From: Mucilaginibacter gossypiicola | Lineage (GTDB): Bacteria > Bacteroidota > Bacteroidia > Sphingobacteriales > Sphingobacteriaceae | Direction: 5' to 3' | DNA length: 64,000 nt | NCBI RefSeq assembly: GCF_900110105.1 | Contig: NZ_FOCL01000002.1 | Coordinates: 885,620-949,619, forward strand | In this document: positions 62,353 to 64,000 of the stretch, piece by piece | Layout: each line of letters begins with the position of its first letter | Position numbering within the stretch: position 1 is the first letter of the stretch | Notes under the pieces: generated by a model | Database searches by the model: none | Seen by the model: the letters and a program-made list of their open reading frames with translations, nothing else | Told to the model about the DNA's origin: nothing | Position numbers and translations under genes: made by a program

Positions 62353-63373
62353 TTGCTTTCACTGTTTCAATGATTCTTGCAAAGTCATTGAACATCCCAT
62401 TAAATGCATCCCGTTTTTCAACCATTTGTGCTAATACAGTCCCTGTTCGCCCGATTTCATTGTCCAACAAAGCGTAAACCGGTACTCCAATTGAGTGAGA
62501 TTGTGGTAATAGGCTTTGAAAATCAGGTATTTCCGCCATTCCATAGTTGTGCGGAATGCCTGCTGCTTCATACACTGTGTTAGGGTATGTCATACTGGCT
62601 CGCGCCAAACTTGGCGCTAATGTAGTTTCAATTGCAGTTAATATTTCATCCATATTGTTCCTAAATGGCGCAGCCGGACGGCCATTTCTTATATTGAATC
62701 GCTGCATGACAGCGCCGCCAAACTTTGGATTTCTATCAGGGAAAGGATATGAAGAATTCTGAAATGCATCCTTCATTTGTGCAGCACTTCTTGACCATCT
62801 CGGTAAAACGTTCGCTAAAGTATTAATTGCCATTAAGGAAAAGGGATCAGGGTTCGTTGGTATTATGAACATGTCCGAAATGGAAAAAAGGTTTTGATTA
62901 ATGGCGCTTAAGCCTGGGTTTAAGTCAATTAGCACATAGTCAATCTCATAAACCTCACACGTGTTTTCTATTAGTGCATTGAATGCTCCTGGTAGATTTT
63001 GCATCGTGGCAAAAGCATTTTGAGTAGTTTGCGTGAAACTTAATTGAGGCTCTAACTCTGTCAAGTTCGGGTGACCGGGCAAAAGAAAAAGGTTTGGATT
63101 ACGATCGATAGCAAAGCAATTAATATGTCTGATAGGCTCAGGTCGTCCCTGAAAGGCAGGGTCAACACCCTCCATCAAATTGTTGCGGCGCGTTGCTGGC
63201 TCGGTATAGTAACGTTCGAAGTCGTCCTTCATTATTAAACCTGTCAAGTTACATTGTGGATCAGCATCTACTAAAAGAACTCGGCTACCTCTTTCCGCCA
63301 ATTTCCAGCCCAAATGAAATGTAGTAGTTGTCTTGCTGACACCGCCTTTGTGATTAAAGAATACTATTCGCAT
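62345..63373 (-). CDS. ParA-family ATPase with KGGVSKTT Walker A
   Basis: The deviant Walker A box at residues 9-16 is KGGVSKTT, with the signature Lys9 and a Ser where most ParA/MinD proteins have Gly. Other marks are VLLVDADPQCNLTGLIM and Walker B DYVLIDLNPGLSAINQN. Length is 342, longer than a typical plasmid ParA. No ParB gene is next to it; instead the HEPN gene overlaps. It may partition the element or sense a signal and control the HEPN partner. Confidence 0.93.
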   Translation of the reverse strand: MRIVFFNHKGGVSKTTTTFHLGWKLAERGSRVLLVDADPQCNLTGLIMKDDFERYYTEPATRRNNLMEGVDPAFQGRPEPIRHINCFAIDRNPNLFLLPGHPNLTELEPQLSFTQTTQNAFATMQNLPGAFNALIENTCEVYEIDYVLIDLNPGLSAINQNLFSISDMFIIPTNPDPFSLMAINTLANVLPRWSRSAAQMKDAFQNSSYPFPDRNPKFGGAVMQRFNIRNGRPAAPFRNNMDEILTAIETTLAPSLARASMTYPNTVYEAAGIPHNYGMAEIPDFQSLLPQSHSIGVPVYALLDNEIGRTGTVLAQMVEKRDAFNGMFNDFARIIETVKANA

Positions 63374-63439
63374 TGCTAAAGATAATATTATTATAATATA
63401 TAAAACAAGTTAAGCGAAACAATCAACATAACATAGTGT

Positions 63440-64000
63440 AAGCTTTGGGATGATATAGAAAACAACAAACCGCTGCGAGTTTGAGCGAAGGTCTGTGAAG
63501 AGAGAGCCGATAGGCGACTTCACAGAATGCTTCACAAGGTTACTGGCGCTGCATTTGAGCATAGGGGCAAAGCGTTGGACATTTCAAATGCTGTGACAGT
63601 ACCGAAGCCTGAGCGAAAGAAAGCAGGCGAGCCAAACAATATGAGCGACTGGATGAGTTAAGCTTGAAACGTTGCAAGCGTTACCTGGTTGCCAAACCAA
63701 GTATAAGCGCGCATAAGTGAAAGGTTGATGAAGACAGAGAAAGCTCATGTTCTGAACGACTTTGCTACCTCAACAAGCATGACAGGCAAGCGATAGCCGA
63801 TGTAGTTCAATGTGCTGCAAGCTTATTGAACGGAATGAAGCCTGGCGTGATTGTATGTGTAGCTTATGAGAGAAGAACACCGATGGACCTGGAGGGGTGG
63901 CCTATTCGCGGGATAGGCATAAGCAGAGCTTGCCTTTCTCGGTCTAAGCAACCAAAAGCGGGAAAGGCAAGTGAAGGCTTATGTATCAATATCGTTTCTT
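63440..64000 (+). ncRNA. Hairpin-rich non-coding region, candidate large structured RNA (runs off window)
   Basis: No reading frame of note is present in about 560 bp, but many perfect stems are. TCTGTGAAG/CTTCACAGA at 63492-63526 encloses GCC/GGC. GCATTTGA/TCAAATGC is at 63551-63591. GCCTG/CAGGC is at 63607-63628, GCTTG/CAAGC at 63662-63679, GTTCAAT/ATTGAAC at 63805-63831 and GCCTAT/ATAGGC at 63900-63918. A 13-bp stem at 63929-63941/63959-63971 lies inside CATAAGC/GCTTATG. Two stems need G-U pairs only if transcribed on the plus strand. Alternatives are an oriT, an iteron-like origin or a non-coding intron part. Confidence 0.55.

Noticed and set aside
62345..63373. Chromosomal ParA acting on the parS sites at 20.3 kb
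   Set aside because: It lies in an island, lacks a ParB neighbour, has an altered Walker A and overlaps a HEPN gene, so it is unlikely to be the chromosomal partner.

Overview
The window comes from a chromosome of a Bacteroidota bacterium, most likely family Sphingobacteriaceae and probably Mucilaginibacter or a close relative. That is an inference from gldH, the holB-ricT-gldH order, TAnnTTTG-type promoters, many Bacteroidota lipoproteins, GH30/GH16/GH97 enzymes and abundant dispersed palindromic repeats. No species marker is present.

1-24 kb is mostly housekeeping. It holds a partial DUF3078 outer-membrane protein, two glucosaminidases, an O-methyltransferase, a GxxExxY gene bracketed by 35-bp inverted repeats, ruvX, holB-ricT-gldH, rmuC, thiL, divergent nadA/nadB, tRNA-Gly(CCC), a gamma-carbonic anhydrase, a large Ig-like lipoprotein, mnmG, an ABC-F ATPase and pirin. 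Three copies of the parS-type palindrome GTTCCACGTGGAAC lie within 235 bp around the mnmG start. DnaA-box-like 9-mers lie in the gaps beside nadA. Together they suggest the window is close to the replication origin.

24-40 kb holds an mlaEFD lipid-transport operon. It is followed by a beta-glucan/alpha-glycoside degradation cluster: GH97, a beta-barrel, GH16, GH30 and a second GH30. Inside the cluster is an unusual membrane sensor, 7TMR-DISM plus coiled coil plus an IS1595-transposase-type zinc ribbon with no transposase catalytic domain. The modABC molybdate operon follows.

40-59.4 kb is mixed: the Fe-S assembly pair nifU-like/mrp, an AsmA-like/GT51 transglycosylase whose 3' end is partly duplicated around a palindromic repeat, a nitroreductase, a LacI regulator, a single-domain response regulator, HMA-linked metal genes (HMA-MauE and HMA-AraC), a serine hydrolase, a P460 cytochrome pair, and an ArsR-AHSA1-DoxX-DUF1801-DUF4256 cassette.

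59.4-64 kb looks like one end of an integrated element. A 42-nt 3' fragment of tRNA-Pro(GGG), with its terminator still present, marks the junction. To its right lie genes of poor or no recognition, a HEPN ribonuclease-like protein overlapping a ParA-type ATPase with an altered Walker A, and a roughly 560-bp hairpin-rich stretch without ORFs that runs off the window and may be a large structured RNA. This island is the best candidate for an undescribed system. The sensor/zinc-ribbon fusion is the second.
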